NCBI RefSeq assembly: GCF_004770055.1
Contig: NZ_RQEP01000010.1
Span: forward strand, 186,001-250,000
Direction: 5' to 3'
DNA: 64,000 bases
Source: Leptospira semungkisensis
GTDB taxonomy: Bacteria > Spirochaetota > Leptospiria > Leptospirales > Leptospiraceae
The position numbers and the translations under genes were made by a program. Of this stretch, positions 35,701 through 44,855 are shown piece by piece; position 1 is the first letter of the stretch; each line of letters starts with the position of its first letter. Below the pieces are notes generated by a model. The model was not told where the DNA came from and ran no database searches. It was given only the letters and a program-made list of their open reading frames with translations.

Positions 35701-38700
35701 CTGGCCCAGAACATTTCCATTCAAGGAGTCGGTGGTTGTGGTGGTAAGCCCGTCACGAGAAATTTCGGTTATCGTTCCATCCTTCTTCGTAGCCCGGATC
35801 TGATTCCCTTCCGCATCATACGAAAAGTCCGTCCAGGAAAAAGGGTCCGATCCTTCTAAATAAGGATCCACCTTACGAACGATCTGTCCTTGGAGGTTCT
35901 TCTGGGACTCTTCCACCAGCACATACCCATTTCCAAGGTTACTTCGCTTTCTATAGACTCCGGTAATATTATTACTCAAATCTTCCTTCCAAGTCTCACC
36001 ATTACTGGTGCGAAATACTTTTCGGACAAGCTGATTCTCTAGATCTCCGGGGTTCTCATATTCGATTTTTTCGGACCAATCGCTTTCCCCTGGCAGATAG
36101 CTAAAGGTTGCACGACCCACGGAATCATATTCTGACCTGGAAACGGCCCCGTTCGGATCGGTATTAGAAAGCTCTAATCCTCTTGTATAATCGTATGTCT
36201 TAGAAGTGGTATGGCCGAGAGAATTGGTGAATCGGATCGGATATTTATAAACAACGGAATCATATTGAATATTACTAATATTTCCATTCGAATCTTGGAT
36301 CGAGATCGGATTCCCATACGAATCGTAAGAATTGATGAGCTGGGTCTTCCAAACTCCATCAGAAACCATTTCTTTTACCGAAGATATGGAAGAATTAGAA
36401 TATTCAATTTTCTTGTAAGAGATTAAATCTCCGTCCTTTTGGATCTGTAGATCCGTAGGTCTTCCTAATATTCCCAAATTCCAGTCGTTTTGATATGTAC
36501 TCGTTTCTACTAAGATAGTTCCGTTGGTATTCGTGGTCTTAGTAGTGATATTTCCGAAAGAATCGTAAATAGGATTCGTTGTAGTAGAAGTTAAGAGCTG
36601 CCCTCCACTATAAGAATTTTCAGTAGAAGCATTCGGCAAAACTAAGATACCGCCGAATTGAGATGTAGATCTTGTATAGGATCTAAATGATTCAGAGATC
36701 TGAATCCCATTCTTAAAGGAAGCCTGGTATGTAGGACTTCCTACCATCTCTAAGAAGCTTGGCTCATATTTGGATTGGACCTGTGAATTCGAGATCGTAT
36801 CCGTTTGGTTTAAGGATTGAAATCCTATATAACTAGAATTCCTCAGACCACCCAAGAAGACTCTCGAGTTAGAATACTGATAGCTCAAAGAAGAAAGGAT
36901 CGAATCACCCGCTTTCTGAGAGATGCCAGTTAGTAGAATATCCGTAAAACAAATAGATTGGATTCTAGGATCTGAAGAAGAACCCAAGGAGCAGGCACCC
37001 GCATGATCCTTAGAAAGCTGGTAATCTAAAGTTTGCATTATATCACCGGAAGAAGAAACCGATCCGTTCTCTATCTTATTCACAAGTCCACTGGGAACTT
37101 CTTTATTGAAACGAAGTAAAGAAATACTCAGACTAGATTCGTAAGGGAACTGACGATACTGAGTAGTGTTGATAAATGGAATGGAGCTTGGAATGTTGGA
37201 CTGAAACGCTTTCTGATTCCCATCCATACCCAAGAGTTCCGGTTTTCCATCCGAGTTAATATCCAAGGCCAAAAAGAATCCGTTCGTAGACCAGGTATCA
37301 TCTCCATCCGCAGAATAGGTAGTATTCCCATCCGAACCGATACTTGCATAAGAAACACTTAATGCAGAAGAAGAGTCGTCATAACGCAAAAAATCCGCCT
37401 TTCCATCTCCGTTTAGATCTAAAAATGCCTTAGGATTTCTCCAATTAAAATAAGCATTCTGAGTTGCAGAGCCTGTGCTGGTCGATGCAGGAAGATACTC
37501 GGAAAGATCGATCGGAACCTCATAATATAACAAATTCGTAATGGTAACCGAAAAATTACGGGTAGCATCACTTTGAGAAGAAGGGTCCGTATTCGCAGGA
37601 TCGCCAGAGTTCACAACATTGGCACGTAGAACATCCAAGGTGCCATCTCCGTTCAGATCCAAGGATTGATCCTGGTTCCAATACAAATTGAATGCAGGAA
37701 GATAGTTAGACTGGACAGGATCGTACAATTCCACCTTAAAGAATGGATTCAAATAGTCGGAAGTATCGTAACTTACTCTGTCTTTTATTCCGTCTCCCGA
37801 AAGATCAATTTCTAGATAAGAAGAAGATGCTAAATAGCTAAACTTCTTCTTTTCAAGATTGGCATAAGCTCCGTTCACCTCAGCGCTTACGAATGGACTA
37901 GCTCCGTTTGAGACGAATTTACGTCCGTCAAAAGGATAATAGGAGATATTTCCTTGGCTTCCGGTCAAAGAGAAGAAAGCAAAGTCAAGATAACCGTCTC
38001 CGTTGATATCTGCTATAAATTGATCTCCATGCGCACCGAAACTGGATCTGGATATTTCAGTATTTTCTAATGCAACTAACTGTCCATTCTGGTAATCATA
38101 AAAGGTAGAGATCAAACGTTTGGTCCCGTTTGTGGTCTGTATTCTTAGAAAATCCGGAACCCCATTTCGATCTAGATCTATAAATTGCTGGAACTCAGTT
38201 CCGAAGTCAGTGACTGCCAGACTCTGTATTTTCTGAAAGCCGGAACCATTGGACAAAAACACATCCATTTGAGATCCGTCAGTACTCTGTAGAAAATCAG
38301 TCTTACCATCGCCGTTTACGTCCGCAGTGAAAAATCTCTGAGAAAAATCATCCGCACCAAAGTCCAAATTTCCCAAAACAATATTTGAATATTCAGAAGA
38401 TTGAAAGTTCGGTCCATAGTGAACACTTAAAGCAGAACCTTTTTGTCTCAGTACTAAAAAGTCGCTCTTCCCATCTCCATTAAAATCACCTGGAAGGATC
38501 TGTCCTTGCGTAGTAAGACCGATAGGATCTCCCACACGATTTTCAGAAGCAGAAAGAGAAACATTTCCGGAGTTATCCCAAGAACCCAAAGAAGAAACCG
38601 TAAATTTTTGATCTCCTATTTCTCCTAAGATACGAACTATCTCAACGGAGCCGTCTCCATTGGTATCTGCAGTGGTCACAAAGGACATCTCCACTCCGTT

Positions 38701-39810
38701 GGAACAAACGTCTTGGAATGCTTCTACTCCTGCCCTACACAAATCCGGGGCAGTATAATTGCTTGCTACAATGCAACCCCAATCTGCAGTGCAAGCGCAG
38801 ATTGCCTGAGTCTTAGCACAGGCAGACTGCACACTTGGTTCCATTGCCTTATAGGAATTCGTGAAATTCTTTCCCGAAGATTGAAGTAGATTATTCTGTT
38901 TGGATCTTTGGGTATAAGAAAATGTAAGAGGCTTGTATTGCTCCCTATGAAAGGAAGAAAGAATGGATTGTCCTTCTAAAGAATCGTAATCAAACTCGTA
39001 CGTCTCTACTTCTGTCTCGGCACCGGACCCATCATTTGCAAAGACCTGGATCTTTTGCAGTAGCTTCTTGCGTGTAATTTGCTTAGTCGCATAAAATAAT
39101 TTCTCCCCAAACCCGTTCGATCGATCTTCATACGTGAATGAGATCCTGGCATTTCCCCTCGCATATCGAATCTCCCGTGGGATCGGTTCGTTAGATTGTA
39201 ATGTTTCCGGATCGTAGCTGATATCGTATCCGTTCCCGAATCTATCTCGAACCCGATCCAAATAATACGCGATCGGTTGTCCATTGGAATCTATGACAGA
39301 ATTTGCACCCGAAGGCTGGTTTCTTCCGAACTCATAGATGGTTCCGTTTCGGTCTCGGATCGTCCATACATCGGAAGAAAAGTCCACCTTCGAAAAACTC
39401 TCGTATTTAAATCTATATGCTCCGTTTGCAGAGAGTATTTCTCCAAATTGATCCGAAATAAACCCATCCGAAGATCCATAATGAATTCCTAAACTAGGGT
39501 TCTTGGCTACTTGAGAAAATCCTGATAAGGACCAACCCTTCCCCAAGATCCCTTGGTTTGTTGTTCCTGAATATTGAAGTGAGATATTTGGTACAAGATC
39601 TCCCGCCCCTGGTGGCACCTGGATTGCAAGAGAGAATCTAGCCTTTCCTGTATGATCCACATTCACATCCGCAAACGGGAGAGGTATCTCCGTTTGGATT
39701 CCGAATAAATTGGCAAGGAAAGTAAATACTGGCTTAAGTGGATTTCCACCTAAGACGAATAACGCGCTGAATAAAATCAGAATTACATAATATTTTCCGG
39801 ATCGAAACAT
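32698..39810 (-). CDS. Giant SpvB/FG-GAP/Rhs-core protein with hydrophobic C-terminal tail
   Basis: The ATG at 39810 begins a signal-like segment (MFRSGKYYVILILFSALFVL); the frame continues 24 codons upstream to 39882 and a GTG at 39828 is also possible. From the longest start it has 2394 residues. In order: SpvB-type domain (IQVPPGAGDLVPNISLQYSG), about nine DxNGDGxxD calcium-binding repeats, many YD repeats (ending YSYDESGNVISRS, FDYDFTGTRIRKT), a membrane insert with an internal lipobox-like Cys1922, the Rhs core (YYFKARYYDPILGRFLQAD ... NPIRYTDPSG), and a 311-residue tail (32698-33633) dominated by Gly/Ala-rich hydrophobic sequence. This is a fused TcB-TcC-like cocoon whose cargo could be a membrane-active toxin. 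A small coupled exported gene follows. Confidence 0.85.
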   Translation of the reverse strand: MFRSGKYYVILILFSALFVLGGNPLKPVFTFLANLFGIQTEIPLPFADVNVDHTGKARFSLAIQVPPGAGDLVPNISLQYSGTTNQGILGKGWSLSGFSQVAKNPSLGIHYGSSDGFISDQFGEILSANGAYRFKYESFSKVDFSSDVWTIRDRNGTIYEFGRNQPSGANSVIDSNGQPIAYYLDRVRDRFGNGYDISYDPETLQSNEPIPREIRYARGNARISFTYEDRSNGFGEKLFYATKQITRKKLLQKIQVFANDGSGAETEVETYEFDYDSLEGQSILSSFHREQYKPLTFSYTQRSKQNNLLQSSGKNFTNSYKAMEPSVQSACAKTQAICACTADWGCIVASNYTAPDLCRAGVEAFQDVCSNGVEMSFVTTADTNGDGSVEIVRILGEIGDQKFTVSSLGSWDNSGNVSLSASENRVGDPIGLTTQGQILPGDFNGDGKSDFLVLRQKGSALSVHYGPNFQSSEYSNIVLGNLDFGADDFSQRFFTADVNGDGKTDFLQSTDGSQMDVFLSNGSGFQKIQSLAVTDFGTEFQQFIDLDRNGVPDFLRIQTTNGTKRLISTFYDYQNGQLVALENTEISRSSFGAHGDQFIADINGDGYLDFAFFSLTGSQGNISYYPFDGRKFVSNGASPFVSAEVNGAYANLEKKKFSYLASSSYLEIDLSGDGIKDRVSYDTSDYLNPFFKVELYDPVQSNYLPAFNLYWNQDQSLDLNGDGTLDVLRANVVNSGDPANTDPSSQSDATRNFSVTITNLLYYEVPIDLSEYLPASTSTGSATQNAYFNWRNPKAFLDLNGDGKADFLRYDDSSSALSVSYASIGSDGNTTYSADGDDTWSTNGFFLALDINSDGKPELLGMDGNQKAFQSNIPSSIPFINTTQYRQFPYESSLSISLLRFNKEVPSGLVNKIENGSVSSSGDIMQTLDYQLSKDHAGACSLGSSSDPRIQSICFTDILLTGISQKAGDSILSSLSYQYSNSRVFLGGLRNSSYIGFQSLNQTDTISNSQVQSKYEPSFLEMVGSPTYQASFKNGIQISESFRSYTRSTSQFGGILVLPNASTENSYSGGQLLTSTTTNPIYDSFGNITTKTTNTNGTILVETSTYQNDWNLGILGRPTDLQIQKDGDLISYKKIEYSNSSISSVKEMVSDGVWKTQLINSYDSYGNPISIQDSNGNISNIQYDSVVYKYPIRFTNSLGHTTSKTYDYTRGLELSNTDPNGAVSRSEYDSVGRATFSYLPGESDWSEKIEYENPGDLENQLVRKVFRTSNGETWKEDLSNNITGVYRKRSNLGNGYVLVEESQKNLQGQIVRKVDPYLEGSDPFSWTDFSYDAEGNQIRATKKDGTITEISRDGLTTTTTDSLNGNVLGQTVEVKNSLGQVISVTKQGKTVSYSYSSNGRTSQISDPENGTTSIETDLSGRQTKIIHPDSGKTEFSYDPNSGNLIEQRNANGSKVGYQYDVLGRTIQVIGHSSQGEIESHSYEYDDPEKNNSIGRLSKVTDTSGSTEFQYDARGNQILIQKNLIQEDLNFLIQKSFNLQDQVEEVVYPDGSVAKNLYSDAGYLSGITLTPSNGSGSDFPVVQYNGPILEDGQIKIQRVLGNGVRTDIYYDPIKLRPTKFLTSKDTQTYQSIVYSYDSFGNYQSIQDKVNPNRSQNFTYDPLNRLLTAAGVYGSEDYQYSDSGKLLQKGNLTYSYANSSHKNAVTRVVGQNTSYDYSYDESGNVISRSGENYAYNSFQKLESIVTADQETILFDYDFTGTRIRKTKYSDSSKTISIGGIYEVVLSPGQSPQHTLYFKGNSGDLVGQWSRTDAVLVSSAQGTGGSASPIRSAWNGFAWKLKDKTIRGVKYFFLAPGTNLGFLYIAIFLSIGFAFISYQEGLRNILFRFATPILLLSFSHCSVFMPNGNGTPPWLIAPLFNPDTPSVGNPYEPGGPGSGAGLPFSGFLFLHPDHLGSITMATDGNGNRIAGGDQGGASYISYKPYGEIQRTDSSGPDVFRYKYNGQEEDKETGLYYFKARYYDPILGRFLQADSVMDSNHPMGMDLYMYTEGNPIRYTDPSGNSMVSSFFDRNGLGFLNFHISFSGFFQRAFFISSQRWSDALGIGAAIAPVTLIGTALGIGAVGIGIAGILGMNMIGAALGAALVGSASATAVGATGFLAAMGAVSVASTVTMVAGALGIGVGLLASAVAMTAAATALLAGVAALGVTSLLVMVALVTALVPAAGIAYLVSTTALIAGYIGVSLVGSALSPFTLQAYIAGGLSKSSFNNIHWSEKDARIAACYATGIQFGIIMGVSAAGVFGGIVKEITIVKEIAEVYGYVSTAKSIIKQDWKSVAADALGYYVKYKKDADIPFGLVLDYGEGLHKTCGGSL

Positions 39811-40097
39811 TCTCTTGCTAATCCTCACCAATAGTTCCGGAACCAAAGTTCCTATCGGGGGAATCAGCCGAGCTGTGAGCAAACGCCTATAAGGCGCTTT
39901 ATATATAAGGGCACTAACGCGTTCAAAAAGACTTTTGTCAAACAGTAATATCCTATTTTGGGATATTTTTTCTCACTCTCAAATTAATTTCTTTCTTTTT
40001 GAAGAAGAAGATGGAATTCGTTTCCAAGAATGGCAAATGGGTGAGAGATGCTGAATTTCCATTCCAGATCCGAACTTCCAAAAGCAAAGAGAACCTT

Positions 40098-40967
40098 ATG
40101 CGAAAAAATATATTCTTATTCTCTCTATATGTTCTTCTCTCGACCAATTCTCTCTTCTCTACTGAAATCCTATTAAAAAATGGTGATGCGTTTCTAACGG
40201 AAGAAGTTTCCGAAACGCAAGATGAGATCCATTTCTATTGGAAGGAAAATAAATACAGGATCTCCAAACAGGAAGTGCAACGCTTAGATCCTAGAAAGAA
40301 GGGAAAGGATTCTTCCTACAAATATGCCGAATTCGTATTGAGTGACGGAACCGTATTGAAAGGAGTCTTTATCGAAACGAAAGGATCTAAGATCGTTTTA
40401 AAAACAGAGCTGGGATTTGCTGAATTAGATAAAAGTAAAATAGTTTCTCAAACGCAGGAAGATCTGGAGGCTTCTCCTTCTCTTCCCGAAAAATATTTAG
40501 ACGCTTCACAGGTCAATCTGGGCTGGAGAGTCGGCGTTTCTGGTATCGGCTTAGCATCCTTGGGAACTTGGTCCACGGCATTTCCTCTGGTGTATGGAGG
40601 TGGATTCTTCTTAGAGAGAAATGCGGGAGTGTCAGGTTGGTTTTATGGATTTTCTTCCGAATATGCGACCGGCCCGGGCAAGACAGGGCAACTTTCCATC
40701 TGGAGCCAAAACCTTTATTTAGGATCCGCTTACGGAAATTCTTCTCCCTATTGGATGATAGGAGCAGGAACAAGTTCCATCTCAAGAAACCAAGGAGAAG
40801 AAAGAAATTCGGCTCTTGCACCTGACCTTCTTCTTGAATTCGGATGGAGTTGGAATACTCACTCTCAGCATTTAGTCCGATTAGGAATTCGTTCTCAATG
40901 CAATCTACAAAATGAGGCAAGCCTTTGTAATTCTGGGATCCGATTCTCCTGGGGATTTTATATATGA
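40098..40967 (+). CDS. Exported beta-rich protein of unknown function
   Basis: The frame is open from 39999, but ATG 40098 starts a clear signal peptide (MRKNIFLFSLYVLLSTNSLFS). 289 residues. The N-terminal mature region has two short SH3-like beta units (EILLKNGDAFLTEEV and DGTVLKGVFIETKGSKIVLKTELG), a pattern seen in spirochaete envelope proteins. The C-terminal half is aromatic beta strands ending FSWGFYI, compatible with a small outer-membrane barrel. Its stop overlaps the start of the kelch lipoprotein (ATGA). Confidence 0.6.
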   Translation: MRKNIFLFSLYVLLSTNSLFSTEILLKNGDAFLTEEVSETQDEIHFYWKENKYRISKQEVQRLDPRKKGKDSSYKYAEFVLSDGTVLKGVFIETKGSKIVLKTELGFAELDKSKIVSQTQEDLEASPSLPEKYLDASQVNLGWRVGVSGIGLASLGTWSTAFPLVYGGGFFLERNAGVSGWFYGFSSEYATGPGKTGQLSIWSQNLYLGSAYGNSSPYWMIGAGTSSISRNQGEERNSALAPDLLLEFGWSWNTHSQHLVRLGIRSQCNLQNEASLCNSGIRFSWGFYI

Positions 40968-42319
40968 GATCTTTATATTTTATTTTTATAATATTACTCT
41001 TAGGAATTTTAAGATGCGGAGATTCAGGCCTAAGCAGTATTTTAGGAGAAGAAGCATCGGAAGCAGGCTTTGCTTACGTAGCAAAACTTGGCCCGAATTC
41101 AGCAGCTCTCTCTTGGAATTGTTCCGGGCCCGCCAAAGGAAATGTTTATAGCGAAGTAGGAATGATTTCGGATCCTTCTTCTTTAAAGACTCATTGGATA
41201 GAACTAAAGTATTTACGACCAAATACTGAATACAATGCGATTGTGACCTGCGGTTCTCAAACTATCCTCGAAGGAAAATCTCTCCGATTTAAGACTTGGA
41301 TCTCCAATGATCCACCTAAAACGAGAGGAATTTGGATCGTAGGAGGTATCGGGTCCACTGCAGTTCCTGTTGCCGAAATCGATTTATTCGATCCTGTTAC
41401 TGGAATTTGGTATCCTTCCATCACGAGTGTTCCAACTCCAAGAGTCTACGCGAGCATTCTATCACACAAAAGTAAAATATATGTGATTGGAGGAATGGAA
41501 CTCATTTCAGGAGTATACACTTCCTCTTCTAAAGTCGAAGTATATGATCCATATTTGGATATCTGGGAAAGTAAGGCATCTCTTCCTTTCGGATCTCAGG
41601 GAGCCGTATCCGGTTCCGTAGGAGACGAGATCTATATTCTTTCCGGTTCTAATTCAACCGACATGACGAATGGTCCCGTATTTAATACAATCTTAAAGTT
41701 CTATCCTGAGTTAGGAACAAATGGACAATGGATCTCCTATTCATCTGCATCTACAATATTCAGCAGAGTGGATATGGCTGGATGCGCCATCGACGGCACT
41801 ATTTTTTATTCAGGAGGAAGGACTTACAATACCGGAAGTGCAAATGCAAGCACGGATGGTTTTGTTCCACCTGCAAATACGACTACTTCCTTCGGTGAAC
41901 CAAGTCTTGTGGAGTCCAAACATGGAGGTGTAGGACTCTGCATCAATCCAAGCTCTCAAGATCCTTTTCCTGCAGATGGAGTTTGGTTTGCAGTCATCGG
42001 TGGATCCACAGGCTCAGGAAATGTGTTCCAACCTGCGACTTTTATTCTTCCTACAAATAAAACGGAATTCTATCAATTAGGTTCCGGCGTTTTCACCTCA
42101 GGTCCCACTCTTCCCTCTTCTTTGTATTATCCGGCAGCTCAAACCTCTTACGAGACTAGACAGATCTTTGTATTTGGAGGGGCAAGTGCGATCAATGTTC
42201 CAGAAGACAGCGTGTATTACTTGGATTCGGGAAATCCGATCCTCTCCGCTTGGAGCCTTCATCCCAAAACTATGCCTCGTAGAAGATATGGTCATAAGGC
42301 AATCCGGATCGATCGATGA
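40964..42319 (+). CDS. Kelch-repeat lipoprotein with FN3-like domain
   Basis: 451 residues. The signal sequence ends ILLLGILRC, with Cys18 lipidated. An N-terminal fibronectin-III-like stretch (SAALSWNCSGPAKGNVYSEV ... YNAIVTC) is followed by about six kelch blades marked by double glycines (IWIVGGIGS, IYVIGGMEL, IYILSGSNS, FYSGGRTYN, FAVIGGSTG, IFVFGGASA), making a beta-propeller. It is probably surface-exposed or periplasmic and may bind a host or envelope ligand. Overlapping ATGA junctions on both sides place it in a three-gene operon. Confidence 0.8.
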   Translation: MRSLYFIFIILLLGILRCGDSGLSSILGEEASEAGFAYVAKLGPNSAALSWNCSGPAKGNVYSEVGMISDPSSLKTHWIELKYLRPNTEYNAIVTCGSQTILEGKSLRFKTWISNDPPKTRGIWIVGGIGSTAVPVAEIDLFDPVTGIWYPSITSVPTPRVYASILSHKSKIYVIGGMELISGVYTSSSKVEVYDPYLDIWESKASLPFGSQGAVSGSVGDEIYILSGSNSTDMTNGPVFNTILKFYPELGTNGQWISYSSASTIFSRVDMAGCAIDGTIFYSGGRTYNTGSANASTDGFVPPANTTTSFGEPSLVESKHGGVGLCINPSSQDPFPADGVWFAVIGGSTGSGNVFQPATFILPTNKTEFYQLGSGVFTSGPTLPSSLYYPAAQTSYETRQIFVFGGASAINVPEDSVYYLDSGNPILSAWSLHPKTMPRRRYGHKAIRIDR

Positions 42320-42975
42320 AGAAGATCTTCTTTACAGATCCAAAAACCGAATTCAGGCCATCGGCTGCTTCTTCCTACAAAAGTAAATTTGTTCTTCTAC
42401 TTTTGTCATTCTATATAAGTTTTTCCTTATATTCGCAGCCCTTATCCGAATCCGAAACTTCTTGGATCAAAGAAGGAGAGATACTCATCGAAACGAAACA
42501 ATTCTTGGAAGCGGAGAAACTGGCAAATTCGATTCTGGGATCGAATCCATCCGACTTAAAGGCCGAATTCCTACTCACTCGAGCCTGGATCGGATTAGGA
42601 AAGGAAGAAGGAAAAAAAGGAAATCTCAGCTCCGCCAAGGAATATCTGGAAAAAGCCTATGAGAAATGGCCTTTAAACGAAGATCTTCGAAAAGAAATCC
42701 AGGAACTCGAAAAAGGTCCAGGCCATTCAAAAACGATAAAGAATCCTTCGACAACTAAACGGCAAACTTTCTCGGCTGCCCCTTTCGAAGAATGGAAATC
42801 CGTAATGGAGTCTTTACGAACGGAGATCTCAGGGTTAAGAATGGAAGTCTCGGATCTGAAAACGAAAATAGAGGCCGCCCAAACTCGAGGAAATAATATC
42901 CTCCTATGGATCAGTGCCCTTCTATTAACTCAGATTGTATTTCAGATCCTTATTTTATTCAAAAAAGATAAATAA
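42316..42975 (+). CDS. Bitopic or hairpin membrane protein with TPR-like and coiled-coil regions
   Basis: 219 residues. An N-terminal hydrophobic segment (FVLLLLSFYISFSLYSQ, about 24-40) may be a signal or anchor. A TPR-like helical part follows (IETKQFLEAEKLANSILGSNPSDLKAEFLLTRAWIGLG), then a coiled coil (SLRTEISGLRMEVSDLKTKIEAAQ) and a C-terminal transmembrane helix (ILLWISALLLTQIVFQILILF). This architecture suits a membrane-tethered periplasmic adaptor. The start overlaps the kelch gene stop (ATGA). Confidence 0.65.
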   Translation: MKKIFFTDPKTEFRPSAASSYKSKFVLLLLSFYISFSLYSQPLSESETSWIKEGEILIETKQFLEAEKLANSILGSNPSDLKAEFLLTRAWIGLGKEEGKKGNLSSAKEYLEKAYEKWPLNEDLRKEIQELEKGPGHSKTIKNPSTTKRQTFSAAPFEEWKSVMESLRTEISGLRMEVSDLKTKIEAAQTRGNNILLWISALLLTQIVFQILILFKKDK

Positions 42976-42983
42976 TAAAGATA

Positions 42984-43640
42984 TTAAATACTTAGAGCGA
43001 CCCCGCGCTCGGCTGCAATATCTCTGGCAGTCTTTCCATCCTCAGTCTTCAAATCAGGATCGGCTCCTTTTTGCAGGAGTAGATTCACTATCTGTTCATT
43101 TCCCTGGCGAGAAGCAGCTATATGCAGAGGAGAAAATCCTCCCTCCTGTGTAAAATTCGGATCAGCCCCAAACTCCAACAGAAGTGCAACTGCATCCGCC
43201 TTCCAAGAAGCGACTGCAGAATGCAAAGCAGTGTTTCCTAAAGAGAACTTACTCTTGGATTTTGCATGTATATCCGCACCCTTCTCGATCAAATATTTGA
43301 TCAGAGGCAAACGACCAAAATGAGCGGCAAGATGCAAAGGAGTCCATCCATCCGGACTATAAGAATGCACGAGTGAAGAATTTCCTTCGACCAACTCTCT
43401 AACTCTTGCCTCGGTTCCCAAAGCAGCAGCCTCGTATAGATTCAAAGGAATTCCGAGAGTTAGATACGCTTGTATTATATCTTCTTTTCCGAAATAGAGC
43501 GCAAATAGTACAGGAGTGATCCCCTCTGCATTTTGCTTAGAGCAAAGATCCGGTGCTTCTCTCAAGGAATAGATCACCTGAGCTTTTTGGCCGGCCGCAA
43601 TCATCTGAAAGATATCCGAAATCAAAAGTGGGGCCTCCAA
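42984..43640 (-). CDS. Ankyrin-repeat protein
   Basis: 218 residues with no signal peptide. At least four ankyrin units are plain: PDGWTPLHLAAHFGRLPLIKYLIEKGADIHA, GNTALHSAVASWKADAVALLLEFGADPN, GGFSPLHIAASRQGNEQIVNLLLQKGADPD, and DGKTARDIAAERG, with a degenerate first unit. It is a cytoplasmic protein-binding scaffold. It converges with the 42316-42975 gene and has no obvious partner nearby. Confidence 0.85.
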   Translation of the reverse strand: MEAPLLISDIFQMIAAGQKAQVIYSLREAPDLCSKQNAEGITPVLFALYFGKEDIIQAYLTLGIPLNLYEAAALGTEARVRELVEGNSSLVHSYSPDGWTPLHLAAHFGRLPLIKYLIEKGADIHAKSKSKFSLGNTALHSAVASWKADAVALLLEFGADPNFTQEGGFSPLHIAASRQGNEQIVNLLLQKGADPDLKTEDGKTARDIAAERGVALSI

Positions 43641-43688
43641 AAACCACCGATGGATGATCCATTTTTTTTCAGTTTTGTCAATCCGGAT

Positions 43689-44855
43689 TCACGGAGAATC
43701 TTTTAATTGGATGAGATCGAAAGGCTGCAAGTCGACCGAGATAGGCAAAGGAGTAATCAGCCGATTCGAATCGTTCGTATCGAACATAGTGACTCCTGGC
43801 TGAGTGAATTCAGTATTTGCGACATACAGTATTCCGTCGTCTCCGAGTAAAATGCTGGAGAGACTGGCATCGAAAGAAGAAGGAATAAAGATCAGAGTCG
43901 AGATCTTATGGCCTGTACTAGGATTAAATACTTGTAATGTTTTATTGAAGCCGGCGTCCATCACGCTAGCATAGCCTAATTGATCGCTTGCAATCTGGAC
44001 CACCATCAGATCTCCCCCTGCAGTGGTCTCCGAATAGAGATATCCAGAGCGAAATGTTCGAGTAGAAAGTCTGAACGCAGTGACTCCGCCGTCCAACGCG
44101 CTGATAAATCCCATCCTGTTCGGAGTAGGAATAACGATATGTTGCTCTCCGAAAATATCCACTAGCAAAGGCTTACCTACAGGATTCGGTGTCGGAAAGG
44201 TATAAACTGCAATAACGGAATCCGTAAGGATATCGATCTCCAACAATAAGGAACCCCAAGGCCCTGGAGGAAAGTATCCACTCGGATCATTGCGATCTAA
44301 TCTCTCTAGACAAATAAAAAGGCTAGTACCGACGATCTGCATACCGGAAGCCTCAGGTAAGTTATCCGGCACAGCACTCGGTTCCGAGTAACCGCCTAAA
44401 TCCATATTTCCGAGGGAAGCTCCATTGCTCGGATCTATGATCCTAAGAAATCTAGAATTGTATAAAGAAACATAGGCCTTATTCGGTCCGACAATCGCGA
44501 TATCACTTGGATTCGTGCCTGCTCCCATCGACCATTCGGAAACTGTTTGAAATCCAAAATTCGGATCCAGAACTTGGACACTATCCTTATTCAATCGATT
44601 TATAATATATACTTTCTCGTTTCCGAAACGGGACACAGCGTCCGAATGAATCGGGGTGAGACCAGGATAAGAAAGTAGGATCTCCGGATTCACTACCTTG
44701 AATCTTCCACTGCTACTGAAATCAGTGGTCACCACTCCTATATTGTTCGGCAAATTAGGAGTAAGGAACAGAGTGTATAGAGGAGGTCTCTGTATGTCTC
44801 CACATGCAGCAAAGAAGCATAAACAAAGAAATATACAGGACTTCTTACTCATCAT
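43689..44855 (-). CDS. Beta-propeller lipoprotein next to BtuB, BtuG-like in architecture
   Basis: A tandem ATG lies at 44855-44850; the open frame reaches 44885. The signal peptide [18 protein letters not shown] gives a lipobox with Cys18 and a mature protein of about 370 residues. It reads as repeated propeller blades (VYIINRLNKDSVQVLDPNFGFQT, AYVSLYNSRFLRIIDPSNGASLG, LGYASVMDAGFNKTLQVFNPSTGHKIS, ILYVANTEFTQPGVTMFDTND), with the YVTN-like strand pattern. In Bacteroides, BtuG is a surface beta-propeller lipoprotein that binds B12 and sits on BtuB. The start overlaps the stop of the BtuB-like receptor, which is under a cobalamin riboswitch, so a matching role is likely. Direct homology to BtuG is not shown. 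Confidence 0.7.
   Translation of the reverse strand: MMSKKSCIFLCLCFFAACGDIQRPPLYTLFLTPNLPNNIGVVTTDFSSSGRFKVVNPEILLSYPGLTPIHSDAVSRFGNEKVYIINRLNKDSVQVLDPNFGFQTVSEWSMGAGTNPSDIAIVGPNKAYVSLYNSRFLRIIDPSNGASLGNMDLGGYSEPSAVPDNLPEASGMQIVGTSLFICLERLDRNDPSGYFPPGPWGSLLLEIDILTDSVIAVYTFPTPNPVGKPLLVDIFGEQHIVIPTPNRMGFISALDGGVTAFRLSTRTFRSGYLYSETTAGGDLMVVQIASDQLGYASVMDAGFNKTLQVFNPSTGHKISTLIFIPSSFDASLSSILLGDDGILYVANTEFTQPGVTMFDTNDSNRLITPLPISVDLQPFDLIQLKDSP

Noticed and set aside
39947..39967. AATATCC/GGATATT hairpin with a T-run upstream of the 40098 gene
   Set aside because: Looks like an intrinsic terminator on the plus strand, but there is no plus-strand gene before it to terminate; the stem is AT-rich and could arise by chance.
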